DNA of 6,122 nucleotides from an uncultured Lacticaseibacillus sp. (GTDB taxonomy: Bacteria > Bacillota > Bacilli > Lactobacillales > Lactobacillaceae), in contig CAKQZO010000104.1 of NCBI GenBank assembly GCA_934293835.1, forward strand, positions 1 through 6,122, read 5' to 3'. This document shows, piece by piece, positions 1 through 6,122 of the stretch. How positions within the stretch are numbered: position 1 is the stretch's first letter; each line of letters opens with the position of its first letter. The notes beneath the pieces are model-generated. The model was not told the origin of the DNA, did no database searches, and saw only the letters and a program-made list of their open reading frames with translations. Both the position numbers and the translations under genes were made by a program.

Positions 1-1043
1 CGCCGAACCGACGTCCCAAAAATGTCTTGCGCAAGCTCGACGATTCCCGGAATCGCCGTGGTTCCGCCGGTGATGACGATCCCGCCTGGCAGATCAAGCG
101 CATGGGCCTGTTGCAAGGCCCCGTTCAAACGCTTGAAAATCTGGCCGAGGCGCGCCTCGATGATTTCGGAGAGGTACTTCTCTGAGATCATCACCGGTTC
201 GGTTTTGCCGACCACCGTCACGGGGAAGGTCGCGTCTTCACTCGTCGCGAGTGAATCAGCATTGCCGTAATCGCGTTTGAGCTTCTCGGCGTCTTTGAAA
301 CCAGAATTCAGCACGACGGAGATGTCTTTGGTCACATACTCGCCGCCTTCTTGATCGACATAGGCGAACTTCAGCTTGTGGTCATGGATGACAGCCGCGG
401 TGCTTTGCCCGCCGCCCACATCGATCAACACCGTCCCGAAGTCTTGCTCCCCATCGCTCAAAGCCACTTGGGCGCTGGCCAGCGGATTGATGACCACGCT
501 GCGGATCGTCAACCCCGCCTTGGCGATGGCCTTCTTGGTGTTATGTAGCACCGTCTTAGGTACCGTAAACAAGATCCCATGCATCTCTAAGCGAACGCCG
601 ATCATGCCACGTGGGTCTTTGATGTCATCGAAACCATCGACGATGAACTCGGTCGGTGAAAGCTGTAAGCTTTCGCGCTCCGGCGGGAGGTTGCGCACCA
701 ACGCGGCGGCCGCGACGGCCTTCACATCGGCATCTGTGATTTCTTTGGACGCATCCCCCACCGCGATCATGCCGGTGACAGATTCGATCTGTAACAGGTT
801 CGCAGGCACGCCCACGACCACTGAATCAATTTTGATACTTGCCTTTTCTTCTGCTTGACTCACGGCTTGGCGGATCGCTTGGACCGCCTTGTCGATATCG
901 ACGATCACGCCACGGCTGAGACCGGCGGAACGCTGACTACCCACACCAATAATGTTCATCTGACCTTGAATATACTCGGCGACAATGACTTTTATTGAGG
1001 TGGTCCCGATATCAAGTCCAACGTAGATGTCTTGATTTCCCAT
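1..1043 (-). CDS. ftsA: Cell division protein FtsA, 3'-truncated by the window edge
   Basis: FtsA is an actin-like ATPase that binds the C-terminal tail of FtsZ and anchors the Z-ring to the inner face of the membrane. The reading frame is open from the ATG at 1043 to the edge, giving 347 complete codons. Visible parts are the phosphate-1 loop LDIGTTSIKVIV (residues 10-21), the FtsA-specific 1C region (about 84-165) with DPRGMIGVRLEMHG (143-156), the phosphate-2 loop LIDVGGGQST (206-215), EGGEYVTKDIS (232-242) and the adenosine motif GGIVITGGTTAIPG (320-333). Family members are usually about 420-450 residues, so about 100 residues are missing here, including the C-terminal amphipathic membrane helix. 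The start is fixed by an AGGAGG site 10 bases upstream and the N-terminal homology. It follows divIB after a 122-base gap; ftsZ is expected next, outside the window. Identity is firm; the C-terminus cannot be judged. Confidence 0.97.
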   Translation of the reverse strand, partial: MGNQDIYVGLDIGTTSIKVIVAEYIQGQMNIIGVGSQRSAGLSRGVIVDIDKAVQAIRQAVSQAEEKASIKIDSVVVGVPANLLQIESVTGMIAVGDASKEITDADVKAVAAAALVRNLPPERESLQLSPTEFIVDGFDDIKDPRGMIGVRLEMHGILFTVPKTVLHNTKKAIAKAGLTIRSVVINPLASAQVALSDGEQDFGTVLIDVGGGQSTAAVIHDHKLKFAYVDQEGGEYVTKDISVVLNSGFKDAEKLKRDYGNADSLATSEDATFPVTVVGKTEPVMISEKYLSEIIEARLGQIFKRLNGALQQAHALDLPGGIVITGGTTAIPGIVELAQDIFGTSVR

Positions 1044-1053
1044 GACGACGGAA

Positions 1054-1059
1054 CCTCCT
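1054..1059 (-). promoter_or_regulatory. Ribosome binding site of ftsA
   Basis: The coding strand reads AGGAGGT here, a full Shine-Dalgarno core, 10 bases (counted from AGGAGG) before the ATG at 1043. It is among the strongest sites in the window and supports that ATG as the start of ftsA. A high translation rate would fit the need for ample FtsA and FtsZ, but that is inference. Confidence 0.85.
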
Positions 1060-1102
1060 GGACTGGAATTAATTAACTGATTGAAAACGTAATACTGGTT
1101 TG

Positions 1103-1111
1103 ATTTTACCA
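1103..1111 (-). promoter_or_regulatory. Possible extended -10 promoter upstream of ftsA
   Basis: In the 122-base gap between divIB and ftsA the minus strand reads TGGTAAAAT. This fits the extended -10 pattern TGnTATAAT with one mismatch (TAAAAT for TATAAT). The expected transcription start is near 1096, giving a leader of about 50 bases with the ribosome binding site at its end. The hexamer at the ideal -35 distance (TGAGGT, 1126-1131) is a poor match to TTGACA, so recognition would depend on the extended -10. A weak imperfect hairpin (GGTTTT pairing with AAAATC, 1102-1120) overlaps the same bases. Separate promoters before ftsA-ftsZ are known in B. subtilis, which makes the location plausible. 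The call rests on sequence match only. Confidence 0.4.
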
Positions 1112-1165
1112 CACAAAACCGCCGTACCTCACTAAATCGAAGCAAAGATTAAGGATTTTGCATGT

Positions 1166-1978
1166 TTACTTGTATGGGGTGAAGAACGCGCCGACCTCAA
1201 GATCGAATTTCCCCTTCTTCGACACCGTGGCCAACATCTTCGGATAATATCGAATCTTCTTGGCCACTGTGCGCGAATCGGCGATCACCAAGTTCCCATC
1301 TGCCATCGAAATCGTGATTTGATAAGGGTTGGCCGCACCCCGCGTCGCCTTCACCTCGGACACGCCGCGCCGCACCGCCGTTGGGAACTTCGCCACGGTT
1401 TTGGCCAGCGCAAACGCCTCCTTGCGAGAAAATCCCGTGTAGATCGGCTCGGTGGTCTTGGGACTCGCAGTAGCTGTCTTTAAGACCCGCCCACTTGCGA
1501 GCAACACATGGTAGCTGCCGTTGGTCTGAATATAGCCGAGGTTAGGATATTCTTGGATGTGCAACGTGATCTGGTTGAAGCCATGCACCTGCACACGCAC
1601 GCTTCTGACCTGTGGCAACGCCTTCGTGATTCGCTTGGCCACGCGGTCGCGATGCTGCATCAAGTCGATGACGACTTGCGCATGGTTGAGCTTGCTGGCC
1701 GTGATGACGCTTTGCGCCGGCACGGTGTGCTCGCCGGCAACACTGAGCTCCCCGACTTTAGCCAGCGGTGACACCATGTAGATCAAGAACCCCACCACGA
1801 GCACCAACGGGGTCAACAACAGCGCCAGATTGCGACGCCTGCGATTGCGCCGTGTGTGCGTGACCGTCGGCAGTGGCAACCGCTTCTTGGCCGGCGCCTT
1901 GGTGGCGTGTTTGGCCTGATAAGCCTCCCACGGCGTCAGCGGGTCTTGTGGTTTATTCGGCTTTGAGAACCAAGCCAT
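1166..1978 (-). CDS. divIB: Cell division protein DivIB (FtsQ family)
   Basis: DivIB is a single-pass membrane protein of the divisome. It forms a complex with FtsL and DivIC and helps control septal peptidoglycan synthesis from outside the membrane. The 270-residue product has a basic cytoplasmic head (1-50, ending in RRNRRRRN), one membrane helix (51-70), a POTRA-type domain (about 71-143, opening with VGELSVAGEHTVP) and the beta domain up to the typical ending KFDLEVGAFFTPYK. Topology and length fit the family (B. subtilis DivIB is 263 residues). I chose the ATG at 1978 because AGAGGTGA lies just upstream. An in-frame TTG at 1993 would add five residues but overlaps that ribosome site. It lies 36 bases after murG, in the usual Lactobacillales order, and is probably co-transcribed with it. 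The sequence is divergent, as is normal for this family, but context makes the call secure. Confidence 0.93.
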   Translation of the reverse strand: MAWFSKPNKPQDPLTPWEAYQAKHATKAPAKKRLPLPTVTHTRRNRRRRNLALLLTPLVLVVGFLIYMVSPLAKVGELSVAGEHTVPAQSVITASKLNHAQVVIDLMQHRDRVAKRITKALPQVRSVRVQVHGFNQITLHIQEYPNLGYIQTNGSYHVLLASGRVLKTATASPKTTEPIYTGFSRKEAFALAKTVAKFPTAVRRGVSEVKATRGAANPYQITISMADGNLVIADSRTVAKKIRYYPKMLATVSKKGKFDLEVGAFFTPYK

Positions 1979-1982
1979 CGTG

Positions 1983-1990
1983 TCACCTCT
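1983..1990 (-). promoter_or_regulatory. Ribosome binding site that fixes the divIB start
   Basis: The minus strand reads AGAGGTGA, close to the anti-Shine-Dalgarno complement GGAGGTGA, ending 4 bases before the ATG at 1978 (7 bases counted from GG). The alternative TTG start at 1993 lies directly against this motif's 5' end and has no comparable site of its own. The ATG is therefore the better start. Confidence 0.75.
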
Positions 1991-2014
1991 CAATCTATCC
2001 GTTCACGATCGCAC

Positions 2015-3103
2015 CTACTTCGTTGCAATCGCCGCTTGCATCAACGCAATCAGCCGATCGGCAGCATCCGGCACCCCGAGTTGCTTGGCCGCACGCGTCA
2101 TCTCGACCAGCCGCGCATCGTCTTGCATCAGCGCCACGACTTGGGCCGCGAACTGATCGTCCAGCGCGGTTTCTGGGATCACCAGCGCAGCGCCGGCCTT
2201 GTTGAGGCTGGCCGCGTTGATGAACTGATGGTTCCCGGTCACATTCGGACTCGGAATCAAGATCGCAGGAATGCCTAGCGCCGTCAATTCAGCGATCGAG
2301 GTCGCCCCAGAGCGTCCAATTACCAGCGCGATGTCAGGCAAGATCGCCGGCATGTCATCGACATACGGCACGACCTTGACGTTAGCCGGCAACTCGCCCA
2401 CCTCCGCTTGAATCGTGTCAAAATGGCGCCGACCGGTGACGAACAACGTCTGAAAACCAGCTTGGCCAAACGCCGGCAGCGCGTTGACGGCGGCCTTGTT
2501 AATCATCGGCGCGCCGCGCGAGCCGCCGAAGATCAACAGCGTCCGGCGCTTTGGGTCTAAGCCGAAGTCCGCCAGGCGATCATTGGGCCGCAAGCCTGCG
2601 ACCTGCTGGGCCCGCGGGTTGCCGACAGCGACGACTTTTTGCGCCGGAAAACTCGCCGCGACTTCTGGAAACGCGATGCCGATTTTGTCGACATAGCGCG
2701 CCAAGAAGCGATTCGTCACCCCGGCAACGGAGTTCTGTTCGTGAATCACGGTTGGAATATGCAACCGGGCGGCTTCAAACAAGATCGCCCCGGAAACATA
2801 CCCACCGGTGCCGACGACGACATCAGGCTTGAACTCACGCAAGATCTTCTTGGCCTTGCGCAACCCCTTGATGAACTCAGCCACCGTCTTGACGTTCTCC
2901 AGGCTCAGGCTCCGCTTGAAGCCTTGTAGCTCGATGGTATCAAACGGGATCTTCGCCTTGGGGACAATGCGGCTTTCGAGGCCGCGCTTGGTGCCAATAT
3001 AAAGCACATCAGACAGCAAGTCGCGCTTTTGAAGCTGTTCGATTAAGGCCAGCGCCGGGTAGATATGCCCACCCGTGCCGCCGCCAGAGACGATCACCCG
3101 CAT
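2015..3103 (-). CDS. murG: MurG, lipid II synthase (UDP-GlcNAc transferase)
   Basis: MurG transfers GlcNAc from UDP-GlcNAc to lipid I to make lipid II, on the cytoplasmic face of the membrane. The 362-residue protein is a two-domain GT-B glycosyltransferase. The N-domain has the glycine loop SGGGTGGHIYPA (6-17), the second loop GTGGYVSG (98-105) and HEQN (121-124). The C-domain has GGSRGA (193-198), the nucleotide-sugar signature IGRSGATSIAEL (262-273) and NVTGNHQ (287-293), which follow the Gram-positive MurG pattern. A basic, hydrophobic stretch around 61-92 is a likely membrane-contact surface (inference). The ATG at 3103 begins the canonical MRVIVSGGGTGG, so the open frame continuing upstream to 3313 is not part of the gene: it overlaps murD and encodes no MurG-like sequence. 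It starts 1 base after the murD stop. Length is normal and all motifs are intact. Confidence 0.98.
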   Translation of the reverse strand: MRVIVSGGGTGGHIYPALALIEQLQKRDLLSDVLYIGTKRGLESRIVPKAKIPFDTIELQGFKRSLSLENVKTVAEFIKGLRKAKKILREFKPDVVVGTGGYVSGAILFEAARLHIPTVIHEQNSVAGVTNRFLARYVDKIGIAFPEVAASFPAQKVVAVGNPRAQQVAGLRPNDRLADFGLDPKRRTLLIFGGSRGAPMINKAAVNALPAFGQAGFQTLFVTGRRHFDTIQAEVGELPANVKVVPYVDDMPAILPDIALVIGRSGATSIAELTALGIPAILIPSPNVTGNHQFINAASLNKAGAALVIPETALDDQFAAQVVALMQDDARLVEMTRAAKQLGVPDAADRLIALMQAAIATK

Positions 3104-3104
3104 C

Positions 3105-4472
3105 TTAAGCCTCCTCGCTTTCGGCAAGCTTGGCCACGGCATCGATGAAGACATCCCCGCGAATCTCGAAGTTCGGGAATTGATCCCATGACGCGGCCGC
3201 CGGCGACAACAAGACGACATCGCCGGGTTGGCTTTGGGCATAGGCCAGCGGCACCGCGGTTTTGACGTTGTTTGTCTGCTGATAAGGAATGCCCGCCTGC
3301 TCGGCAACGGCATTCATCAACGGCGCAGTTTCACCGAACGTGATCATCGCATGGACATGCTTCTTGACCAGCGGCACCAGATCGGTCATCGGCAAGTGCC
3401 GATCAAGCCCGCCGGCCAGCAACACGATCGGCTGGGAAAAGGCGCTGAGCGCGACGCTTGCGGCCTCGACATTCGTGGCCTTCGAGTCGTTGTAGAACTT
3501 GCGCGCGTTGACGGTTTGCACATATTGAATCCGGTGCTTCACGCCGGTAAAGCGTGACAAAACGGCGACGATCGCTTCATTATCAACACCCGAGAGCTTG
3601 GCCGCGGCGATGGCCGCCAAGGCGTTTTCGATGTTGTGCGTCCCGGGAATCTGCATGGCGTCGGCTTGCATGATCTGTTCGCCGTCGAAGCACAGCCAGC
3701 CGTCTTGCAACACCGCGCGCGCCCCAGCAACGCCAGTGCGCGAAAACGGCACGATCTGCGCCTTGCTTTGCTTAGCCAACTCGTGCATCTCCGGCAGATC
3801 CCAGTTCATGATCAGCCAGTCGTCTGCGGTTTGATTCATCGTGATGCGCATCTTGGCGGCGACGTAATGCGCACGATCCCCGTGCCAATCCAAGTGGGCC
3901 TCGTAGATGTTCGTCAACACGGCGATGTGCGGATGGAGTTGGTCGATGCCGCAAAGCTGGAAGCTCGAGAGCTCGGCGACGATCGTGTCGTCTTTGCCGG
4001 CCTTTTGGGCCACGCGGCTTGCCGGAATGCCGATATTGCCGGCATCATACGCCGTCTGGCCGGCCTCGTTGAGCATCAAGCCGATCAGCGTGGTGGTCGT
4101 CGTCTTGCCGTTGGAGCCGGTGACGGCGATCCAGTTACTTTCAGAGATCTGATAGGCCAGTTCCGGTTCGGTGATGATCGGCAGATGTAATTCTTCTGCT
4201 CGGCGCACCATCGGGTTGCTGTAAGGAATCCCAGGGTTTTTCACCATCAGTTCAAAATGCTCATCGAGCAGCTCCACCGGATGGTAGCCGGTGATGACCT
4301 TGATGCCATCAGCCAGCAGGGCTTGGGCGTCTTTGTTGTCGTCGAAGTCCTTCTTATCGTTGACGGTCACCAATGCCCCCAGCTGATTGAGCAGCCGCGC
4401 TGCGTTGACCCCGCTCATCCCCAAGCCTAAGACCAATACTTTTTTGTTCTGATACGTCTTGATATCCAACAT
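3105..4472 (-). CDS. murD: MurD, UDP-MurNAc-L-alanine:D-glutamate ligase
   Basis: MurD is the cytoplasmic ATP-dependent ligase that adds D-glutamate to UDP-MurNAc-L-Ala, the second amino acid step of the stem peptide. The 455-residue product shows the three Mur ligase domains. The N-terminal Rossmann-like domain opens with KVLVLGLGMSG (11-21). The central ATPase has the P-loop TGSNGKTTT (118-126), the NIG motif at 146-148, ELSSFQL (167-173), TNIYEAHLDWHG (187-198) with the likely Mg ligand His193, and Lys207, which aligns with the carbamylated Lys198 of E. coli MurD. The C-terminal domain has NDSKATN (328-334), AGGLDRH (353-359) and LLSPAAASWDQF (421-432). Length is normal and no key residue is missing. 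The ATG at 4472 is preceded by AAGGAAG with 8 bases between. It lies 15 bases after mraY and 1 base before murG. Confidence 0.98.
   Translation of the reverse strand: MLDIKTYQNKKVLVLGLGMSGVNAARLLNQLGALVTVNDKKDFDDNKDAQALLADGIKVITGYHPVELLDEHFELMVKNPGIPYSNPMVRRAEELHLPIITEPELAYQISESNWIAVTGSNGKTTTTTLIGLMLNEAGQTAYDAGNIGIPASRVAQKAGKDDTIVAELSSFQLCGIDQLHPHIAVLTNIYEAHLDWHGDRAHYVAAKMRITMNQTADDWLIMNWDLPEMHELAKQSKAQIVPFSRTGVAGARAVLQDGWLCFDGEQIMQADAMQIPGTHNIENALAAIAAAKLSGVDNEAIVAVLSRFTGVKHRIQYVQTVNARKFYNDSKATNVEAASVALSAFSQPIVLLAGGLDRHLPMTDLVPLVKKHVHAMITFGETAPLMNAVAEQAGIPYQQTNNVKTAVPLAYAQSQPGDVVLLSPAAASWDQFPNFEIRGDVFIDAVAKLAESEEA
3110..3116 (-). promoter_or_regulatory. murG ribosome binding site inside the end of murD
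   Basis: The minus strand reads GAGGAGG, a near-perfect Shine-Dalgarno core, 6 bases before the murG ATG. The site lies wholly within murD: it is formed by the Glu453 and Glu454 codons plus the first base of the Ala455 codon. The junction then reads TAAGATG, with one base between murD stop and murG start. This arrangement is typical of translational coupling. Confidence 0.85.
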
Positions 4473-4487
4473 TACCCTTACTTCCTT

Positions 4488-5453
4488 CTACAAGAAAATG
4501 ATTAAATACAGCGCACTTGCGACGAGTCCGACCAGCCAAAAGGTGATATCGACGCGCCATTCCGACCAACCCAGCATCTCAAAATGATGATGAATCGGAC
4601 TCATCTTGAAGACCCGGTGCCCGGTCGTCTTGAACACGGCCACTTGAATGATGACACTCGCCGTCTCACAGACAAACACTAGCCCGACCAACAACAGCGA
4701 CCACTCGCGATTCAACAAAATCGCCACCGTCGCCAGCATCCCGCCTAACGCGAGGCTGCCGACATCACCCATGAAGATCTGGGCAGGCTTGTGGTTATAC
4801 AATAAGAAGCCGATCATCGCCCCGACGGTCACCAGACAGATGATCAAGACATCGACGCGACCGTCATGGGCGGCGATGATCGCATAAGTGCCGAACGCCA
4901 CCGTCGCCAACCCGCCAACTAGCCCGTCCAGGCCATCAGAAAGGTTGACCGCGTTGGAGAAGCCGACCAGCCACACGATCGCAAACGCGACGAAAAACCA
5001 CAGCGCGTTCACTTCACCGAACAGCGGCACCGGAATGGCGTGGCTGAACCCGTCATGAAGATACGCGATTACGACGACGATGGCCCCGATGATCTGGCCG
5101 AGCATCTTCTGCCAGGCGCGCAGGCCTTGATTCTGATGATGGAATAGCTTCACGAAGTCATCGACGAATCCTAAGAGACCATACAAGAAAAGGATGAACA
5201 GCGCCACCCAGACGCTTGTCGTCAGCGCATGTTGCCAGATCGCAGACCCGATTGCCGCGATGATGATGGCGAGAATAAACACCACGCCGCCCATCGTCGG
5301 CGTGCCACTTTTTTTGGCGTGCCACTTCGGCCCTTCTTCGCGGATCATTTGACCTTCTTTTTTGAATCGCATGTAGCCGATGAATAACGGCAACACCATC
5401 ACCGTGATGGCAAAGGCCGCCACCATCGGGATCAACATTTGTGCTAACTGCAT
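4488..5453 (-). CDS. mraY: MraY, phospho-MurNAc-pentapeptide transferase
   Basis: MraY is a polytopic membrane enzyme that moves phospho-MurNAc-pentapeptide from UDP onto undecaprenyl phosphate to form lipid I, the first membrane step of peptidoglycan synthesis. The 321-residue protein, a usual length for Gram-positive MraY, consists of many hydrophobic helices. Family motifs in order: [16 protein letters not shown] (41-56), GFVDDFVK with the catalytic-site pair Asp98-Asp99, NLSDGLDGL (170-178), [11 protein letters not shown] (223-233) and the cytoplasmic [16 protein letters not shown] (285-300) with His288-290. All match active MraY enzymes. The ATG at 5453 follows AAAGGGG by 6 bases, a less canonical ribosome site than those of murG or ftsA. 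It follows the PBP gene after 34 bases. The codons for residues 43-52 contain a curious 12-base direct repeat, listed separately. Confidence 0.98.
   Translation of the reverse strand: MQLAQMLIPMVAAFAITVMVLPLFIGYMRFKKEGQMIREEGPKWHAKKSGTPTMGGVVFILAIIIAAIGSAIWQHALTTSVWVALFILFLYGLLGFVDDFVKLFHHQNQGLRAWQKMLGQIIGAIVVVIAYLHDGFSHAIPVPLFGEVNALWFFVAFAIVWLVGFSNAVNLSDGLDGLVGGLATVAFGTYAIIAAHDGRVDVLIICLVTVGAMIGFLLYNHKPAQIFMGDVGSLALGGMLATVAILLNREWSLLLVGLVFVCETASVIIQVAVFKTTGHRVFKMSPIHHHFEMLGWSEWRVDITFWLVGLVASALYLIIFL
5299..5327. repeat. 12-base direct repeat around a run of seven A/T inside mraY
   Basis: The plus strand has GGCGTGCCACTT at 5299-5310 and again at 5316-5327, separated by TTTTT. On the coding strand the units flank a stretch of seven A residues (5309-5315). 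The period is 17 bases, not a multiple of three, so the units are read in different frames: one gives Lys-Trp-His-Ala, the other the end of Lys followed by Ser-Gly-Thr-Pro. Both peptides are family-conserved, so the repeat probably arises from codon choice rather than duplication. Confidence 0.9.
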
Positions 5454-5487
5454 GATATGCCCCTTTGAATAGATTTATGTCACTGCG

Positions 5488-6122
5488 TTACTGTTGGGCG
5501 AACTGAATCGTGACGCTCGCGTTGCCGAGCAGTGCGCCGGCCTTCAACGATTGTTGCGTCGCGTATCCTGAGCCCTTAAGTTTGAAGGATTTCCCTGTCA
5601 ATTGTGCCAATTTTAACACATCGTTCTTAGACCAGCCAGAGACGTCCGGCATCGTCATCGCGCCGTTGGTCAGCAACACCACATGGGCATTCTTGAGCGC
5701 ACTACCGCCACTCGTCGGCAACTGTTGCACGACACGCGTGCCGGTGCCGACGACCGCCGGCTTGAATCCGGCATTGGTGATCTCTTGTTGCGCAGTTGCC
5801 AGCGCCTGGTTGGTGACGTTCGGCACCGTCGCGGTTTCGTCGGTGTCCGTCGAACTGCTGCCGTCTAAGGCCAACGCCCGCGTCATCATCGGCTTGAAGA
5901 TCTCAGCCATGATCGATTCCGCAGAGGCCGTCATCTTCTGTGGCTGTTTCATCGCAATATACAACACGTACTTGGGCTTCTTCGCCGGCGCCATGCCCAT
6001 GACCGAGAAAATGTAGTTGCTGTTACCGGTCAGATACCCACCGCCGTTGTCAGAGGCGATCTGCGCCGTCCCGGTTTTGACGGCCAAGTCGACGCCGGCC
6101 ATCTTGTAGGCAGAGCCGGTAC
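5488..6122 (-). CDS. Division-type class B penicillin-binding protein with two PASTA domains, 5'-truncated
   Basis: This is the C-terminal end of a membrane-anchored D,D-transpeptidase of the FtsI/PBP2B/PBP2X type, which crosslinks septal peptidoglycan outside the cell. The frame is open to the right edge, leaving 210 complete codons. The third transpeptidase motif, KTGT, is visible at 6067-6078, within VKTGTAQIA. About 70 residues that finish the transpeptidase fold follow, including YIFSVMGMAP and KYVLYIAM. A Ser/Thr/Asp linker (about 5834-5862) leads to PASTA 1 (5662-5829, starting ATVPNV) and PASTA 2 (5497-5655, starting MTMPDVSGWS), which ends near the stop. PASTA domains in S. pneumoniae PBP2X pack on the transpeptidase and aid septal localisation. 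The serine active site (SxxK, SxN), signal anchor and start lie outside the window. The position before mraY is the usual one. The symbol is left blank because pbpB, pbp2X and ftsI are all used for this locus in relatives. Confidence 0.93.
   Translation of the reverse strand, partial: TGSAYKMAGVDLAVKTGTAQIASDNGGGYLTGNSNYIFSVMGMAPAKKPKYVLYIAMKQPQKMTASAESIMAEIFKPMMTRALALDGSSSTDTDETATVPNVTNQALATAQQEITNAGFKPAVVGTGTRVVQQLPTSGGSALKNAHVVLLTNGAMTMPDVSGWSKNDVLKLAQLTGKSFKLKGSGYATQQSLKAGALLGNASVTIQFAQQ

Larger units (their letters stand above)
1044..1165. other. Non-coding gap between divIB and ftsA
   Basis: This 122-base gap is by far the longest non-coding stretch in the window and is more AT-rich than the flanking genes. 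On the minus strand it holds, in order: a short weak inverted repeat (GCAAA with TTTGC, 1143-1162) just after the divIB stop, the possible extended -10 promoter, an AT-rich palindrome TTAATTAA (1069-1076) and the ftsA ribosome binding site. There is no GC-rich stem with a T tract, so divIB transcripts probably read into ftsA. Confidence 0.7.

Noticed and set aside
376..858. Plus-strand open frame of 160 codons opposite ftsA
   Set aside because: Antisense to intact FtsA coding sequence with all its motifs, rich in Ser, Thr, Ala and Pro as expected from a shadow frame, and overlapped by another plus-strand open frame. No support as a gene.
1143..1162. Possible terminator hairpin after divIB
   Set aside because: The stem is only five AT-rich pairs with a ten-base loop and no T tract follows, so it is too weak for an intrinsic terminator.
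1979..1993. TTG start for divIB five codons upstream
   Set aside because: The extra codons consist of the ribosome binding site sequence for the ATG at 1978. The TTG has no good site of its own.
3104..3313. N-terminal extension of murG by 70 codons
   Set aside because: The frame is open by chance across the murD 3' end. The canonical MurG N-terminus begins exactly at the ATG at 3103, which has an ideal ribosome site. The extension is Arg/Ser/Pro-rich and unlike MurG.
3636..4190. Plus-strand open frame of 184 codons opposite murD
   Set aside because: It lies wholly antisense to a well-conserved gene, has no ribosome binding site I could see, and its composition is what complementing GC-rich codons produces. 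It shows no recognisable domain.
5510..6016. Plus-strand open frame of 168 codons opposite the PBP C-terminus, with hydrophobic stretches
   Set aside because: The apparent hydrophobic segments arise from complementing the PBP codons. There is no convincing ribosome site and no family match that I recognise.
1..6122. A novel or accessory system hidden in the dcw cluster
   Set aside because: All six genes are recognised core division and peptidoglycan genes with intact motifs and usual order. Gaps are too short to hold another gene, and no mobile element, repeat array or unusual insertion is visible.

Overview
This window is a contiguous piece of a division and cell wall (dcw) cluster. All six genes are on the minus strand, so transcription runs from right to left. 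In transcription order they are: the 3' end of a division-type class B penicillin-binding protein with two PASTA domains, mraY, murD, murG, divIB (ftsQ) and most of ftsA. The penicillin-binding protein is cut by the right edge and ftsA by the left edge. The four genes between them are complete.

The gene content points to a Gram-positive member of the Firmicutes, most likely Lactobacillaceae. The PBP carries PASTA domains. divIB follows murG directly, without the spoVE and murB genes found there in Bacillus subtilis. The PBP-to-ftsA order is unbroken, unlike in streptococci, where these genes lie in separate blocks. Base composition looks moderately GC-rich (roughly the mid-fifties percent by eye) with many GC-ending codons. 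That argues against enterococci and fits a higher-GC lactobacillus such as a Lacticaseibacillus or Schleiferilactobacillus relative. The genus is only a guess.

Layout by position: 5488-6122 PBP C-terminus; 34-base gap; 4488-5453 mraY; 15-base gap; 3105-4472 murD; 1-base gap; 2015-3103 murG; 36-base gap; 1166-1978 divIB; 122-base gap; 1-1043 ftsA. The first five genes are packed as one operon. The only gap with room for regulation is the one before ftsA, which holds a possible extended -10 promoter and a strong ribosome binding site. No stretch over 300 bases lacks a gene. I see no RNA gene, mobile element, CRISPR array or convincing terminator.

The genes work together at the division site. 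MurD finishes part of the cytoplasmic UDP-MurNAc-peptide, MraY moves the MurNAc-pentapeptide onto undecaprenyl phosphate to give lipid I, and MurG adds GlcNAc to give lipid II. The PBP crosslinks the product outside the membrane. DivIB belongs to the divisome core that controls septal synthesis, and FtsA anchors FtsZ to the membrane. All catalytic motifs checked are intact. I found no previously undescribed system. The observations worth a second look are regulatory and structural details inside a well-known cluster.
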